Assembly (NCBI GenBank): GCA_944320985.1
Contig: CALUJN010000069.1
Span: 1-35,587 of the forward strand
Direction of reading: 5' to 3'
DNA: 35,587 bases
From: an uncultured Alistipes sp.
GTDB lineage: Bacteria; Bacteroidota; Bacteroidia; Bacteroidales; Rikenellaceae
The notes below the pieces were generated by a model, which made no database searches, was not told where the DNA came from, and saw only the letters and a program-made list of their open reading frames with translations. Of this stretch, positions 24,397 to 33,600 are shown one piece after another (the stretch's first letter is position 1; every line of letters starts with the position of its first letter). Both the position numbers and the translations under genes were made by a program.

Positions 24397-24454
24397 GCGA
24401 CCGGACGCCTGCCGCCCGGGAATCCCTTCTTACACAAAAACACCGGAAAACTCT

Positions 24455-24485
24455 TTTGGTTTTTCGGGTTTTGTTTTTATATTTG
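24455..24485 (+). promoter_or_regulatory. Complete promoter of the tetR-RND efflux operon
   Basis: TTTG (24455-24458), 19 nt and TATATTTG (24478-24485) match the full Bacteroides consensus. Transcription would start near 24492, about 27 nt before the tetR ATG. No clean palindromic operator is obvious to me in the leader. Confidence 0.75.
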
Positions 24486-24518
24486 TATTCATATCGACAA
24501 CACACACTCTCGATCAGG

Positions 24519-25145
24519 ATGGACCAAAAGGAGCGGATCGTCGCGCAGGCGATGCAGATGTTTGTCTCGGAAGGGATCAAGTCGGTGCGCATGGATGACA
24601 TTGCCCGGCAGCTGGGCGTTTCGAAACGTACGCTCTATGAACTTTTCGGAGACAAGGAGAGTCTGCTTTATCTGGCGCTGGAGCACTGGTTCGAGTGCAA
24701 ACGGCTCGAGCGCGAACGGGTGAGTGCCGACGCGGAGAACGTGCTGGAGGCGATGTTCCGGGTGCTGGGGTGCGTAATGGATGATTCGGAGTCGATCCAG
24801 CGGTTGTTGGGCAATCTGCGGAAATTCTATCCGGGGGTTTACGGTCGTCTTTTGCGCGAGGGTTCTTCGAAGAGCCGTCAGGATCTGCGTTCGATGCTCG
24901 AGCGGGGGATCTCGGATGGCCTGTTTGTTGCAACGATCAACATCGATCTGGCCATTTCGGTCCTTTACTATACGGCTTCGGCGATCACCGACCGCAAGGA
25001 TCTCCTGCTGCCCGCGGGGATGAGCGAACGGGAGGCCTTCGTGCAGATCGTCAGCAACTTTTTCCGGGGCATTTCGACCCCCGAGGGAGCCCGTCTGGTC
25101 GATGACTATCGCAAACGTTACGATCCGGCCGGATCCCGGAGATGA
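24519..25145 (+). CDS. TetR/AcrR-family transcriptional regulator
   Basis: A 208-residue TetR-type regulator. The N-terminal helix-turn-helix (about 5-50: ERIVAQAMQMFVSEGIKSV, then MDDIARQLGVSKRTLYELF) is unmistakable. The C-terminal ligand-binding region is helical and diverse. It is the first gene of an efflux operon, 36 nt before the TolC-type gene, with a full promoter upstream, so it most likely represses its own operon and is relieved by a pump substrate. ATG 24519 starts just before the DNA-binding domain; a longer upstream frame crosses the terminator and promoter and is rejected. Confidence 0.92.
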   Translation: MDQKERIVAQAMQMFVSEGIKSVRMDDIARQLGVSKRTLYELFGDKESLLYLALEHWFECKRLERERVSADAENVLEAMFRVLGCVMDDSESIQRLLGNLRKFYPGVYGRLLREGSSKSRQDLRSMLERGISDGLFVATINIDLAISVLYYTASAITDRKDLLLPAGMSEREAFVQIVSNFFRGISTPEGARLVDDYRKRYDPAGSRR

Positions 25146-25181
25146 GGCCTTCGGATCAAATGAAAACTATCGGATGATATC

Positions 25182-26501
25182 ATGAAAGGATTTCTATTCA
25201 GACTCACGGTGCTGGCGCTCGGGCTTGCGGCGGGTGCATGGCGGGTTTCGGGTCAGATGCGACTGACGCTGCCCCAGGCTCTGGAGCTGGCGCTGAGCGA
25301 GAACCCGACCGTCCGGGTAGCGGAGATGGAGGTCGAGCGCTACGACTACGTAAAACGTCAGACGTGGGGCAGTCTGCTTCCGCAGTTGACGGCTTCGGGC
25401 AACTACACGCGGTCGATCATCAAGTCGGAGATGCGAGGCGGGCTGTCGTTCGGCGCCGACAACACCTTTGCACTGCAGGGCGACCTGACGCTGCCGCTTT
25501 TTGCACCGTCGGTCTACCGGACGCTGAAGATGAACGACACGCAGCGTGCTGCGGCGGTCGAGTCGGCGCGGGCATCGCGTATCGACCTGGTTGCCGAGGT
25601 GCGCAAGGCCTTCTACAATATCCTGCTGGCCGAGCAGTCGCTTGCGGTGCTGCGCGAGTCGGAGGCGACGGTGCAGCGGACGGTCGATGACACGCGCGTT
25701 CAGTATGAACACGGCCTGGCCTCGGAGTACGATCTGCTGACGGCCCAGGTGCAGCTGAGCAATCTGCGTCCGACGATTCTGCAGACGGAGAACTCGATCA
25801 AGCTGGCCAAGCTGATGCTGAAGATGTACCTTTCGATCCCCGAGGAGGTTGAGATCGAGGTGGAGGGCGAGCTGGATGCCATGCGCGACGAGGTGCTGGC
25901 CGGGACCGACGGTCTGACGTCCGATGTATCGCAGAACAGCAGCCTGCGGTCGCTGGAGTTGCAGGAGGAGCTGTTGCGACGGTCGCTCCGTGCGGCCAAT
26001 GCGGGACGTCTGCCGACGCTGGCGGCCTTCGGCACGGCCTCCTGGACGGGCAACGACATGGAACCCTTCATGGGCTTCGGCGACGGGGATGACTCGCGCT
26101 ACTTCTGGACGCATCCGATCTCGGTGGGGATCCAGCTGTCGGTTCCGATCTTCGCGGGGCTGACGCGGATGAACAAGTCCCGGGAGCTGAAGAACCAGAT
26201 CTCGCAGACCACGCTCCAGCGGATGTACGCCCGCCAGCAGCTGGACGTGCAGGTGCGCTCGGCGCTGAACGATCTGCTGACGGCCCGGGAGACGATGTTT
26301 GCGCAGGAGCTGACCGTCGAACAGGCGCGCAAGGCCTACCGGATTTCGGATACGCGCTACCGGGCGGGTGCGGGTACGATCCTCGAACTGAACAGTGCGC
26401 AGCTGGCGCAGACGCAGGCACAGCTGAACTTTTCGCAGGCGATCTACGACTACCTGGCGGCCAAGGCCGAGTACGACCGGATCGTGGGACGCGAAGAATA
26501 G
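25182..26501 (+). CDS. TolC-family outer-membrane efflux protein
   Basis: A 439-residue outer-membrane factor with a signal peptide (MKGFLFRLTVLALGLAAGAW, cleavage near residue 25). It has the two-fold TolC/OEP repeat, with helical stretches beginning LTLPQALELALSENP and, in the second half, RVSDT-like motifs (VEQARKAYRISDTRYRAG). It forms the trimeric exit duct for a tripartite pump with the adaptor and RND permease that follow. The adaptor gene starts 24 nt after its stop. Confidence 0.92.
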   Translation: MKGFLFRLTVLALGLAAGAWRVSGQMRLTLPQALELALSENPTVRVAEMEVERYDYVKRQTWGSLLPQLTASGNYTRSIIKSEMRGGLSFGADNTFALQGDLTLPLFAPSVYRTLKMNDTQRAAAVESARASRIDLVAEVRKAFYNILLAEQSLAVLRESEATVQRTVDDTRVQYEHGLASEYDLLTAQVQLSNLRPTILQTENSIKLAKLMLKMYLSIPEEVEIEVEGELDAMRDEVLAGTDGLTSDVSQNSSLRSLELQEELLRRSLRAANAGRLPTLAAFGTASWTGNDMEPFMGFGDGDDSRYFWTHPISVGIQLSVPIFAGLTRMNKSRELKNQISQTTLQRMYARQQLDVQVRSALNDLLTARETMFAQELTVEQARKAYRISDTRYRAGAGTILELNSAQLAQTQAQLNFSQAIYDYLAAKAEYDRIVGREE

Positions 26502-26525
26502 AAACGGAAAACAGAGAATCACGAT

Positions 26526-27539
26526 ATGAAGAAGATCCTGCTGATGATGGCGACGGCAGCCGTGGTTTGCGGCTGCGCGGGCAAGGGAGGCTCGGCCTCG
26601 GACACGACGACGAAAAGGGTGCTGACGCGGAGCGCAACGGCCGAAAGCGCGACGGTGCGGCTTACGGAGGAGTTCACCTCGGAGATTGAACCCTACAAGG
26701 AGAATGACATTACGCCGGCGGCGACGGGCGTGCATATCGATCGGATCTGGGTCGATGTGGGGGATGCGGTTGCCGAGGGGCAGCTGGTCGTGTCGCTCGA
26801 CCCGACGCAATATACGCAGCAGCTCGTGCAGCTGCAGACCATCGAGAGCGACTACAACCGTCTGTTGCCGGTCTATGAGGCCGGAGGTATCTCGGCGCAG
26901 CAGATCGAACAGGCGAAGGCCCAGCTGGATGTGCAGCGCGAGGTGGTCTCCAACCTGAAGAAGAACATCGAGGTGCGTTCGCCGATTTCGGGCGTCGTGA
27001 CGGCGCGCAATTACGAATCGGGCGACCTCTTCGCACAGCAGCCGGTCCTCCATATCATGCAGATCGACCCGCTGAAGGTGATCGTCAACATCTCGGAGCA
27101 GTTTTTCCCGCAGGTGAAGGTGGGCATGCCGGTTTCGCTGCATGTGGATATCTTTCCCGAGGAGACCTTTTCGGGGACGGTTTCGCTGATCTATCCGGCG
27201 CTGGATCCCGCGACGCGGACCTTCAAGGTGGAGGTGCGTGTTCCGAACGCCTCGCGGACGCTGCGCCCGGGGATGTACGCCCGTACGACCTTCGACATGG
27301 GCAGCAAGGCGGGTGTGATGGTTCCCGACGTTGCGATTCAGAAGCAGGTGGGCTCGGCGGAGCGCTACCTCTATGTCATCGTCGGAGACACGCTTGCCGA
27401 GCGGCGTTCGGTGGAGGTGGGGCGCCAGGTGGGCGACCGGGTGGATATTCTTCGCGGGGTGGCGCCCGGGGAGCAGGTGGCCATAACGGCGCTGTCGAAA
27501 CTCTACGACGGAGCGCCGGTTGAAGTCAAACAGGAATAA
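26526..27539 (+). CDS. RND efflux periplasmic adaptor (membrane fusion protein), lipoprotein
   Basis: A 337-residue adaptor that bridges the RND permease and the TolC duct. The signal peptide ends in VVCGC, with Cys17 as the likely lipidation site. A barrel-sandwich (lipoyl-like) domain appears as PAATGVHIDRIWVDVGDAV and SPISGVVTARNYESGDL, enclosing a short helical hairpin. A beta-barrel part and a membrane-proximal part follow. Size is at the short end for the family. It lies 24 nt after tolC and 14 nt before the permease. Confidence 0.93.
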   Translation: MKKILLMMATAAVVCGCAGKGGSASDTTTKRVLTRSATAESATVRLTEEFTSEIEPYKENDITPAATGVHIDRIWVDVGDAVAEGQLVVSLDPTQYTQQLVQLQTIESDYNRLLPVYEAGGISAQQIEQAKAQLDVQREVVSNLKKNIEVRSPISGVVTARNYESGDLFAQQPVLHIMQIDPLKVIVNISEQFFPQVKVGMPVSLHVDIFPEETFSGTVSLIYPALDPATRTFKVEVRVPNASRTLRPGMYARTTFDMGSKAGVMVPDVAIQKQVGSAERYLYVIVGDTLAERRSVEVGRQVGDRVDILRGVAPGEQVAITALSKLYDGAPVEVKQE

Positions 27540-27553
27540 AAGGAGAATTCCCG

Positions 27554-30500
27554 ATGAAAATATACGAGAGTGCGGTACGCAAACCGATCTCCACGGCGCT
27601 GATCTTCATCGGCGTGATGGTCCTGGGACTCTTTTCGCTGAGGAACCTGGCCGTGGACCAGTATCCGGAGATCGAGATACCTCAGATTTCGGTCATCACG
27701 ATGTACCCGGGGGCGAATGCCGCCGAGATCGAGACCAACATCACGCGCGTGCTGGAGGACAACCTCAATACGGTGAGCAACCTCAAGAAGCTGACCTCCA
27801 AGTCGCAGGACAACGTGTCGATGATCACCGTCGAATTCGAGTACGGCTCGGACCTGGACGAGGGTGCCAACGAGATCCGCGATGCGGTCTCGCGCGTGCA
27901 GTCGATGCTTCCGGACGGGATCGAATACCCGACGATCTTCAAGTTCTCGTCGTCGATGATGCCGATCATGATGCTTGCGGTGACGGCCGAGGAGAGCTAC
28001 CCGGCGCTGAACAAGATCCTGGACGACAAGCTGGTCAACGTTCTGAACCGGGTTGACGGCGTGGGCGCCGTCTCGGTGATCGGGGCCCCGGAGCGCGAGG
28101 TGCAGGTCAACGTTGATCCGAAGCGCCTGGAGGCCTACAACCTGACGGTCGAGCAGCTGGGTCAGATCATCGCCGCGGAGAACGTGAATATCCCGAGCGG
28201 CACGATCGATATCGGCAACAATACGTTCAACATCAAGGCCGACGGGGAGTTCCAGCTGTCGGACGAGCTGCGCAAGGTGGTCGTCTCGAACGCCGGAGGA
28301 CGCACGGTGATGCTTTCGGACGTTGCCGAGATCCGCGATACGCTGGAGAAGGCGACGATGGATGAGCGGGTCAACGGTCAGCTGGGCGTCCGCGTGATGT
28401 TCCAGAAGCAGTCGGGAGCCAATACGGTGAACATCGTCCATGAGATCCAATCGCGTCTTCCCGAGATCCAGAAGAGCCTGCCGCGGGACGTGAAGATGGA
28501 GCTGATCTTCGAGGGCTCGCAGGAGATCACCGACGCGATCGGTTCGCTGTCGGAGACGATCCTCTACGCCTTCATCTTCGTGGTGCTGGTTGTGATGATC
28601 TTCCTCGGGCGGTGGCGTGCGACGCTGATCATCTGTATGACGATCCCCGTTTCGCTGATCTGTTCGTTCATCTACCTCTTCGCCACGGGGTCGACGATCA
28701 ACATCATCTCGCTCTCGTCGCTGTCGATCGCCATCGGTATGGTTGTCGACGATGCGATTGTGGTGCTGGAGAACATCACCACGCACATCGAGCGGGGTTC
28801 GAACCCGAAGGAGGCGGCGATCTATGCCACCAACGAGGTGTGGCTGTCGGTCATCGCCACGACGCTGGTTGTCGTTGCGGTGTTCCTTCCGCTGACGATG
28901 GTCCCGGGCATGGCGGGCATCCTGTTCCGCGAGCTGGGGTGGATCGTGACGATCGTGGTGTGCGTCTCGACGGCGGCGGCCCTTACGCTGACGCCGATGA
29001 TGTCCTCCTACATGCTCAAACTCGAGGGGGGCATCCATACCTACAAGGGCCTCGGAGTGGTCTACAAGCCCATCGACCGGGCCCTGGCATGGCTTGACAA
29101 CGCCTATGCGCGGTCGTTGGACTGGGTGGTCCATCATCGTCGGATTACGGTCTTTACGATGATGTCGGTCTTCGTGCTGTCGCTGGGGCTGCTGACACAG
29201 GTTCCGACGGAGTTTTTCCCGCCGTCGGACAACAGCCGTATTGCGGCGACGGTCGAACTCGAACAGAATCTTTCGGTGGAGTACACCTCGCGCATCGCGC
29301 GGCAGATCGACAGCATCATCTATGCGAAATATCCCGAAGTGGAGCTTGTCTCGGCTTCGGCCGGAGCGAACTCTTCGGACAACGCCTTTGCGGCGATGCA
29401 GACCACCGGATCGCACATCATCAACTACAACCTTCGTCTGACCGATGTCGAGGATCGCGAACGCTCGATCTACGTCATTTCGGACCTGTTGCGCCGGGAT
29501 CTTGATGCGATTCCCGAGATCCGGCAGTATACGCTGACGCCGGGCGGTTCGATGGGTGGCATGAGCGGCGCATCGACGGTCGACATCAAGGTCTTCGGCT
29601 ACGACATGGACCTCACGAACACGGTAGCCAACGACCTGAAGATGCGGATGCGCGAATTGCCGGGCGTGCGGGACGTGAAGCTTTCGCGCGACGATCTGCG
29701 TCCGGAGTTCAACGTGGTTTTCGACCGCGAGCGTCTGGCCTATTACGGAATGAACAGCTCGACAGCCTCGCAGGCCGTCCGGAACCGCATCGATGGACTC
29801 GTGGCGTCGAAATACCGCGAGGACGGCGATGAATACGACATTGTGGTGCGTTATGCCGAGCCGTTCCGCACGCGGGTGGAGGATGTCGAGGAGATCACGC
29901 TCTACAATGCGCAGGGACGGCCCGTGAAGCTCAAGGAAGTGGGACGCGTGGTCGAGGAGTACGCCGCGCCGATGATCGAACGGGAGAACCGCCAGCGGGT
30001 CATTTCGGTGAAGTCGACGCTCGGAGCGGGCGTGGCGCTGGGTGAAGTGGTCGCGGAGGTGCGACGTCTGCTTGCCGCCTATCCGACGCCGGACGGCGTG
30101 GATCTTGAGGTGGGCGGAACGGTCGAGGATCAGGGAGATGCCTTCTCGGATCTGATGACGCTGTTCATCCTGATCGTCATTCTGGTTTACATCGTCATGG
30201 CCACGCAGTTCGAGTCGCTGAAGTTCCCGTTCATCATCATGTTCACCATTCCGTTTGCCTTTACGGGGGTCTTCCTGGCGTTGTGGCTGACCTCGACGCC
30301 GCTGTCGCTCATCGCCCTGATCGGAGCGATCATGCTGGTGGGCATCGTGACGAAGAACGGTATCGTGATGGTGGACTACATGAACCTGCTGGTTGAGCGC
30401 GGTTCGGGGGTCTTCGACGCGGTGATTGCGGGCGGCAAGAGCCGACTGCGTCCGGTGTTGATGACCTCGTTCACGACGGTATTGGGCATGCTGCCGCTGG

Positions 30501-30694
30501 CGATCGGCACGGGAGCCGGATCGGAGACGTGGCAACCGATGGGTATTGCGGTGATCGGGGGTCTGACCTTCTCGACGATTCTGACGCTCTTCATCGTGCC
30601 GGTTCTCTATTCGATCCTGGTTCACCGTTCGCAGCGCAAGGAGCAGGAACGCCTGGCCCGTCTTGCTGCGGCGCATCAGGCCAGCCGCCATTGA
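27554..30694 (+). CDS. RND-family efflux permease (AcrB/HAE1-like)
   Basis: A 1046-residue inner-membrane proton/drug antiporter. It has 12 expected membrane segments and two large periplasmic loops. The N-terminus (YESAVRKPISTALIFIGVMV) and the loop motif ITMYPGANAAEIE are typical. The proton-relay pair is visible in IGMVVDDAIVVLEN (about 396-409), and a conserved segment in the second half reads GIVTKNGIVMVDYMN. It pumps lipophilic or cationic compounds out through the adaptor and TolC-type partners encoded upstream; the substrates are unknown. Full length and intact. A PG0541-like small protein gene follows. Confidence 0.95.
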   Translation: MKIYESAVRKPISTALIFIGVMVLGLFSLRNLAVDQYPEIEIPQISVITMYPGANAAEIETNITRVLEDNLNTVSNLKKLTSKSQDNVSMITVEFEYGSDLDEGANEIRDAVSRVQSMLPDGIEYPTIFKFSSSMMPIMMLAVTAEESYPALNKILDDKLVNVLNRVDGVGAVSVIGAPEREVQVNVDPKRLEAYNLTVEQLGQIIAAENVNIPSGTIDIGNNTFNIKADGEFQLSDELRKVVVSNAGGRTVMLSDVAEIRDTLEKATMDERVNGQLGVRVMFQKQSGANTVNIVHEIQSRLPEIQKSLPRDVKMELIFEGSQEITDAIGSLSETILYAFIFVVLVVMIFLGRWRATLIICMTIPVSLICSFIYLFATGSTINIISLSSLSIAIGMVVDDAIVVLENITTHIERGSNPKEAAIYATNEVWLSVIATTLVVVAVFLPLTMVPGMAGILFRELGWIVTIVVCVSTAAALTLTPMMSSYMLKLEGGIHTYKGLGVVYKPIDRALAWLDNAYARSLDWVVHHRRITVFTMMSVFVLSLGLLTQVPTEFFPPSDNSRIAATVELEQNLSVEYTSRIARQIDSIIYAKYPEVELVSASAGANSSDNAFAAMQTTGSHIINYNLRLTDVEDRERSIYVISDLLRRDLDAIPEIRQYTLTPGGSMGGMSGASTVDIKVFGYDMDLTNTVANDLKMRMRELPGVRDVKLSRDDLRPEFNVVFDRERLAYYGMNSSTASQAVRNRIDGLVASKYREDGDEYDIVVRYAEPFRTRVEDVEEITLYNAQGRPVKLKEVGRVVEEYAAPMIERENRQRVISVKSTLGAGVALGEVVAEVRRLLAAYPTPDGVDLEVGGTVEDQGDAFSDLMTLFILIVILVYIVMATQFESLKFPFIIMFTIPFAFTGVFLALWLTSTPLSLIALIGAIMLVGIVTKNGIVMVDYMNLLVERGSGVFDAVIAGGKSRLRPVLMTSFTTVLGMLPLAIGTGAGSETWQPMGIAVIGGLTFSTILTLFIVPVLYSILVHRSQRKEQERLARLAAAHQASRH

Positions 30695-30797
30695 TTTTGG
30701 CGAAGAGGGCCCCCGGAAGCCTGCGGAGGGCCTCGAAAACGCGTGAAAACGTCCCGTCCGGTTGGTCCGGGCGGGTCATCCAAAACGAAAGAAAGGT

Positions 30798-31091
30798 ATG
30801 AAAGCCGTATTTTTATCCTATAACCAGGCCCTGACGGACCGGGTTCATGCGATCCTCGATGAACAGGGGATCCGAGGTTTCACGAAATGGGCCTTGACGC
30901 AGGGGCGGGGCTCGGTCGACGGAGAGCCCCACTACGGGACGCACGCCTGGCCGTCGATGAACGCTTCGATCCTTGCGATCGTCGAGGACGAGCAGGTCGC
31001 CCCCTTGCTGGAAGCCTTCCGGGCGATGGATGCCGCGACGAAGATGCAGGGTTCGCGGGCCTTCTACTGGAACATCGAAGGGGGCTTCTGA
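30798..31091 (+). CDS. PG0541-family transporter-associated protein
   Basis: A 97-residue cytoplasmic protein. The pattern MKAVFLSYNQALTDRVHAIL, then GIRGFTKWALTQGRG, HYGTHAWPSMN and ILAIVEDEQVAPLLEAF resembles the small PII-like proteins found after RND pumps in Bacteroidetes (PG0541 type). A role in sensing or modulating the pump is inferred from this association only. ATG 30798 is chosen because it starts the first beta strand. It is 103 nt after the permease stop, with no terminator seen in between, so it is likely part of the efflux operon. Confidence 0.82.
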   Translation: MKAVFLSYNQALTDRVHAILDEQGIRGFTKWALTQGRGSVDGEPHYGTHAWPSMNASILAIVEDEQVAPLLEAFRAMDAATKMQGSRAFYWNIEGGF

Positions 31092-31397
31092 GCACGTGCG
31101 CGGCATGACGGTTGAGGCTTGTCCGTCTCTCTTGGGTGTTGCGGATCGGCTTTTCGGGTTGTCTTGTCCGTCCCGGCTTCATGACCGGTGGCTTCGGCTC
31201 GATAGTCAGCCCTGCCTTGATTGTCTCGTTTTGTCCGTTAAGGCTTCCTGATTCACAGGCTGCTCCGGCCTGATCGCCCGCCTCCTCGGACGATGCCCCG
31301 GTTCCCTGAACTGCGGATCCGACCTGGCATCCCTCTCCGCCCCTCCGCTGGCTGTTCCCTCCTTCCGAATGCCCCTTCCTTCCCGCACTCCACTTAC
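31092..31397. other. Pyrimidine-rich gap after the efflux operon
   Basis: This 306-nt stretch is C/T-rich and A-poor on the plus strand and holds no gene I can support. Unlike the gaps after terL and the amidohydrolase it shows no regular repeat. It ends at the GH97 terminator. Confidence 0.6.
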
Positions 31398-31436
31398 GAA
31401 AACCCCTCGCCCGAATTGTCCGGACGAGGGGTTTTC
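31398..31436 (-). terminator. Terminator shared by the GH97 gene and the efflux operon
   Basis: AAAACCCCTCG pairs with CGAGGGGTTTT, with an inner CCG/CGG extension. A/T arms give T-runs in both directions. It lies 20 nt after the GH97 stop codon on the minus strand. Confidence 0.88.
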
Positions 31437-31456
31437 ATGTCGGCCCGAGCGCCTTG

Positions 31457-33445
31457 CTATCGGGTCTCGATCTTCAGCGTGAATCCGCCGCCGGGGGCCA
31501 GATGCACGGCAAACGGTTCCGCCGTATCGATTCGGATCTCCTCCCGGCTGTAATCGGATGCTTTGCGGTCGGCATTCACGCCGTCCCGGAACACCTCGGC
31601 CGAGTGAACTCCTCCGAGGAACGAAAGATCGATCTTCAGATCCCGGGGCGTCCAGTCGGTGATGCCACCGATATACCAGGTCGATCCTTTGCGGCGTGCC
31701 GTGACGATGTACTCGCCGATCTCACCTGCGAGGATCCGGGTTTCGTCCCACACCGTGGGGATCGAGGCGATGAAGCGCGTGCTCTCCTCTTCCCGGAGGT
31801 AGTTCGACGGCGAGTCGCAGAGCATGTTCAGCGGAGAGTCCAGCACGACGTAGAGCGCCAGTTGATGACAGCGCGTTCCCTGACTCATCGGTTCCGAATT
31901 GCTCGGATGGTAATTCGCCCGTGTGGCGTTGATCATGGCACCCTGCGTGTAGTCCATCGGCCCGGAGATCTGGCGGATGAAGGGGATCATGACGTCGTAC
32001 TTCACCTGGTCGTGCACGGCGGGGCGCCATTTGAGCTGCTCCAGACCGTGTACCCCTTCGATATTCAGTACATTGGGCCACGTGCGGTTTATTCCGGCGG
32101 GTTTGTGTGTTCCGTGCAGGTCGAGGACGAGCCGGTATTTTGCGGCGGTTTCGGCCGCGCGGTAGTTGAAGGCGGTCATCTTCTGATCGTCGCGATCCAT
32201 GAAATCGACCTTGAATCCCTTGACGCCCATTTCGGCATAGTGTCGGCACACCTGCTCCATGTCGCGGTTGAAGGCGTGGAACCCGGCCCAGAGGATGATC
32301 CCGACGTTTTTCGAGGCTCCGTATCGGACGATCTCCCGGAGGTCGATCTCCGGAACGACCTGCATCAGATCGGCCTGGAGATTGACGGCCCAACCCTCGT
32401 CCAGGATGACGTATTCGATACCCTGTTCGGCGGCGAAATCGATGTAATACTTATAGGTTTCGGTATTGATTCCGGCGCGGAAGTCCACCCCCGTGATGTT
32501 CCAGTCGTTCCACCACTCCCAGGCAACCTTTCCGGGCCGGATCCACGACAGATCGTCGATTTTCGAGGGTGCGGCGAGCAGATAGCTCAGCGTTGAGGCC
32601 GCGAGCTGCGTGTCGCTGCCTACGACGGCCATGCGCCAGGGAAACGGGCGGGGACCCTGCACCCGGGCGATGTATCCCTCCCGTTCGCGGACGAGCATCT
32701 CCAGTTGGTTGTGTCCGCCCTGTTCTTCGCGTGCGGGGCAGGCTGCGAAGACTCCGCTCAGGGTCTTCCCGCCGTCGGCATTGCGGAGATAGAGCCCGGG
32801 ATAGTCGCAGAGGTCGCTCTCCGAGAGGCAGATCTTCATCCCCTGTCCGGCATCGACGGCCAGCGGCAGAAAGGCCAGGCGCCCGGGATTCATCTCCGAA
32901 AGGGGCGCTACGGTGTAGATATTTTCGAACGAGTTGTGGAATTGCGATTCGAAATCTCCGTCCTTCCCTACGGTCACATAGGGTACCGCAGCCTGGAAGT
33001 TCTCCGGAAAGCGGTATTCGACCTTTTCGTTTACGATGGCGAAGGGTCTTTTTCCGCGGTTGATGAAGCGGTATGCCACACCGTCGTCATAGGCCCGGAA
33101 TTCGATCTCCCAGTCACCCTTCATGCGGAGCGTCAGGGCGTTGTAGTGTTCGCGGATCGAGTCTGCGCGATACAGCGGCGAGGCAATCCATCCGTCGACG
33201 GAGGTGCGGAGCGCCTTTGTAACACGGGCCTGAGGCCCCCATGCGGTGCCGTTGTCGAGCGTCAGGGCGATCGGCGAAGGCTCCAGCAGCGTCCGGCCGT
33301 TGCATGCGATGTCGTAGGTAAGTTCCGGACCGGTTGTGACGGTTGTTTTCAAGGTTCCGTTCGGCGACTCGAGCGTATAGCTCTTCTGGGCCGCCGCGGC
33401 TGCGACGGAGAGGAGTGCCGCAGCGAAGAGAAGTGTTTTCTTCAT
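31457..33445 (-). CDS. Glycoside hydrolase family 97, probably retaining type
   Basis: A 662-residue exported glycosidase with a signal peptide (MKKTLLFAAALLSVAAAAAQ). The layout is that of GH97: an N-terminal beta-sandwich (about 20-290), a catalytic barrel (about 290-560, WNDWNITGVDFRAGINTETY) and a C-terminal beta domain. Asp414 in GFKVDFMDRDD lines up with the nucleophile Asp415 of the retaining alpha-galactosidase BtGH97b, and Glu469 in EGVHGLEQ with its acid/base Glu470 (numbers from memory). SusB-type inverting members lack that Asp. Thus alpha-galactosidase or another retaining activity is more likely than alpha-glucosidase. It is a single gene, not within a visible SusCD locus. Confidence 0.92.
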   Translation of the reverse strand: MKKTLLFAAALLSVAAAAAQKSYTLESPNGTLKTTVTTGPELTYDIACNGRTLLEPSPIALTLDNGTAWGPQARVTKALRTSVDGWIASPLYRADSIREHYNALTLRMKGDWEIEFRAYDDGVAYRFINRGKRPFAIVNEKVEYRFPENFQAAVPYVTVGKDGDFESQFHNSFENIYTVAPLSEMNPGRLAFLPLAVDAGQGMKICLSESDLCDYPGLYLRNADGGKTLSGVFAACPAREEQGGHNQLEMLVREREGYIARVQGPRPFPWRMAVVGSDTQLAASTLSYLLAAPSKIDDLSWIRPGKVAWEWWNDWNITGVDFRAGINTETYKYYIDFAAEQGIEYVILDEGWAVNLQADLMQVVPEIDLREIVRYGASKNVGIILWAGFHAFNRDMEQVCRHYAEMGVKGFKVDFMDRDDQKMTAFNYRAAETAAKYRLVLDLHGTHKPAGINRTWPNVLNIEGVHGLEQLKWRPAVHDQVKYDVMIPFIRQISGPMDYTQGAMINATRANYHPSNSEPMSQGTRCHQLALYVVLDSPLNMLCDSPSNYLREEESTRFIASIPTVWDETRILAGEIGEYIVTARRKGSTWYIGGITDWTPRDLKIDLSFLGGVHSAEVFRDGVNADRKASDYSREEIRIDTAEPFAVHLAPGGGFTLKIETR

Positions 33446-33600
33446 TCGGTTTCAGGTTGGTGTTTAAGATTTTGTAAAATTAATGAATAATTCCAGATCC
33501 TGCAAATGATGTGTCGTTGATACGCTAACACCGAGCGTTTGAGGCGATGATTTTGAATGCCGCGTGTGCGTGTTTTCGTGAAAATGCTTACCTTTGGAGC

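Noticed and set aside
33589-33596. TACCTTTG as the promoter of the MBL hydrolase gene
   Set aside because: It matches TAnnTTTG, but lies only 4 nt before the ATG, so transcription would start at or inside the gene, and no -33 TTTG is at the right distance. A leaderless transcript is possible but unsupported.
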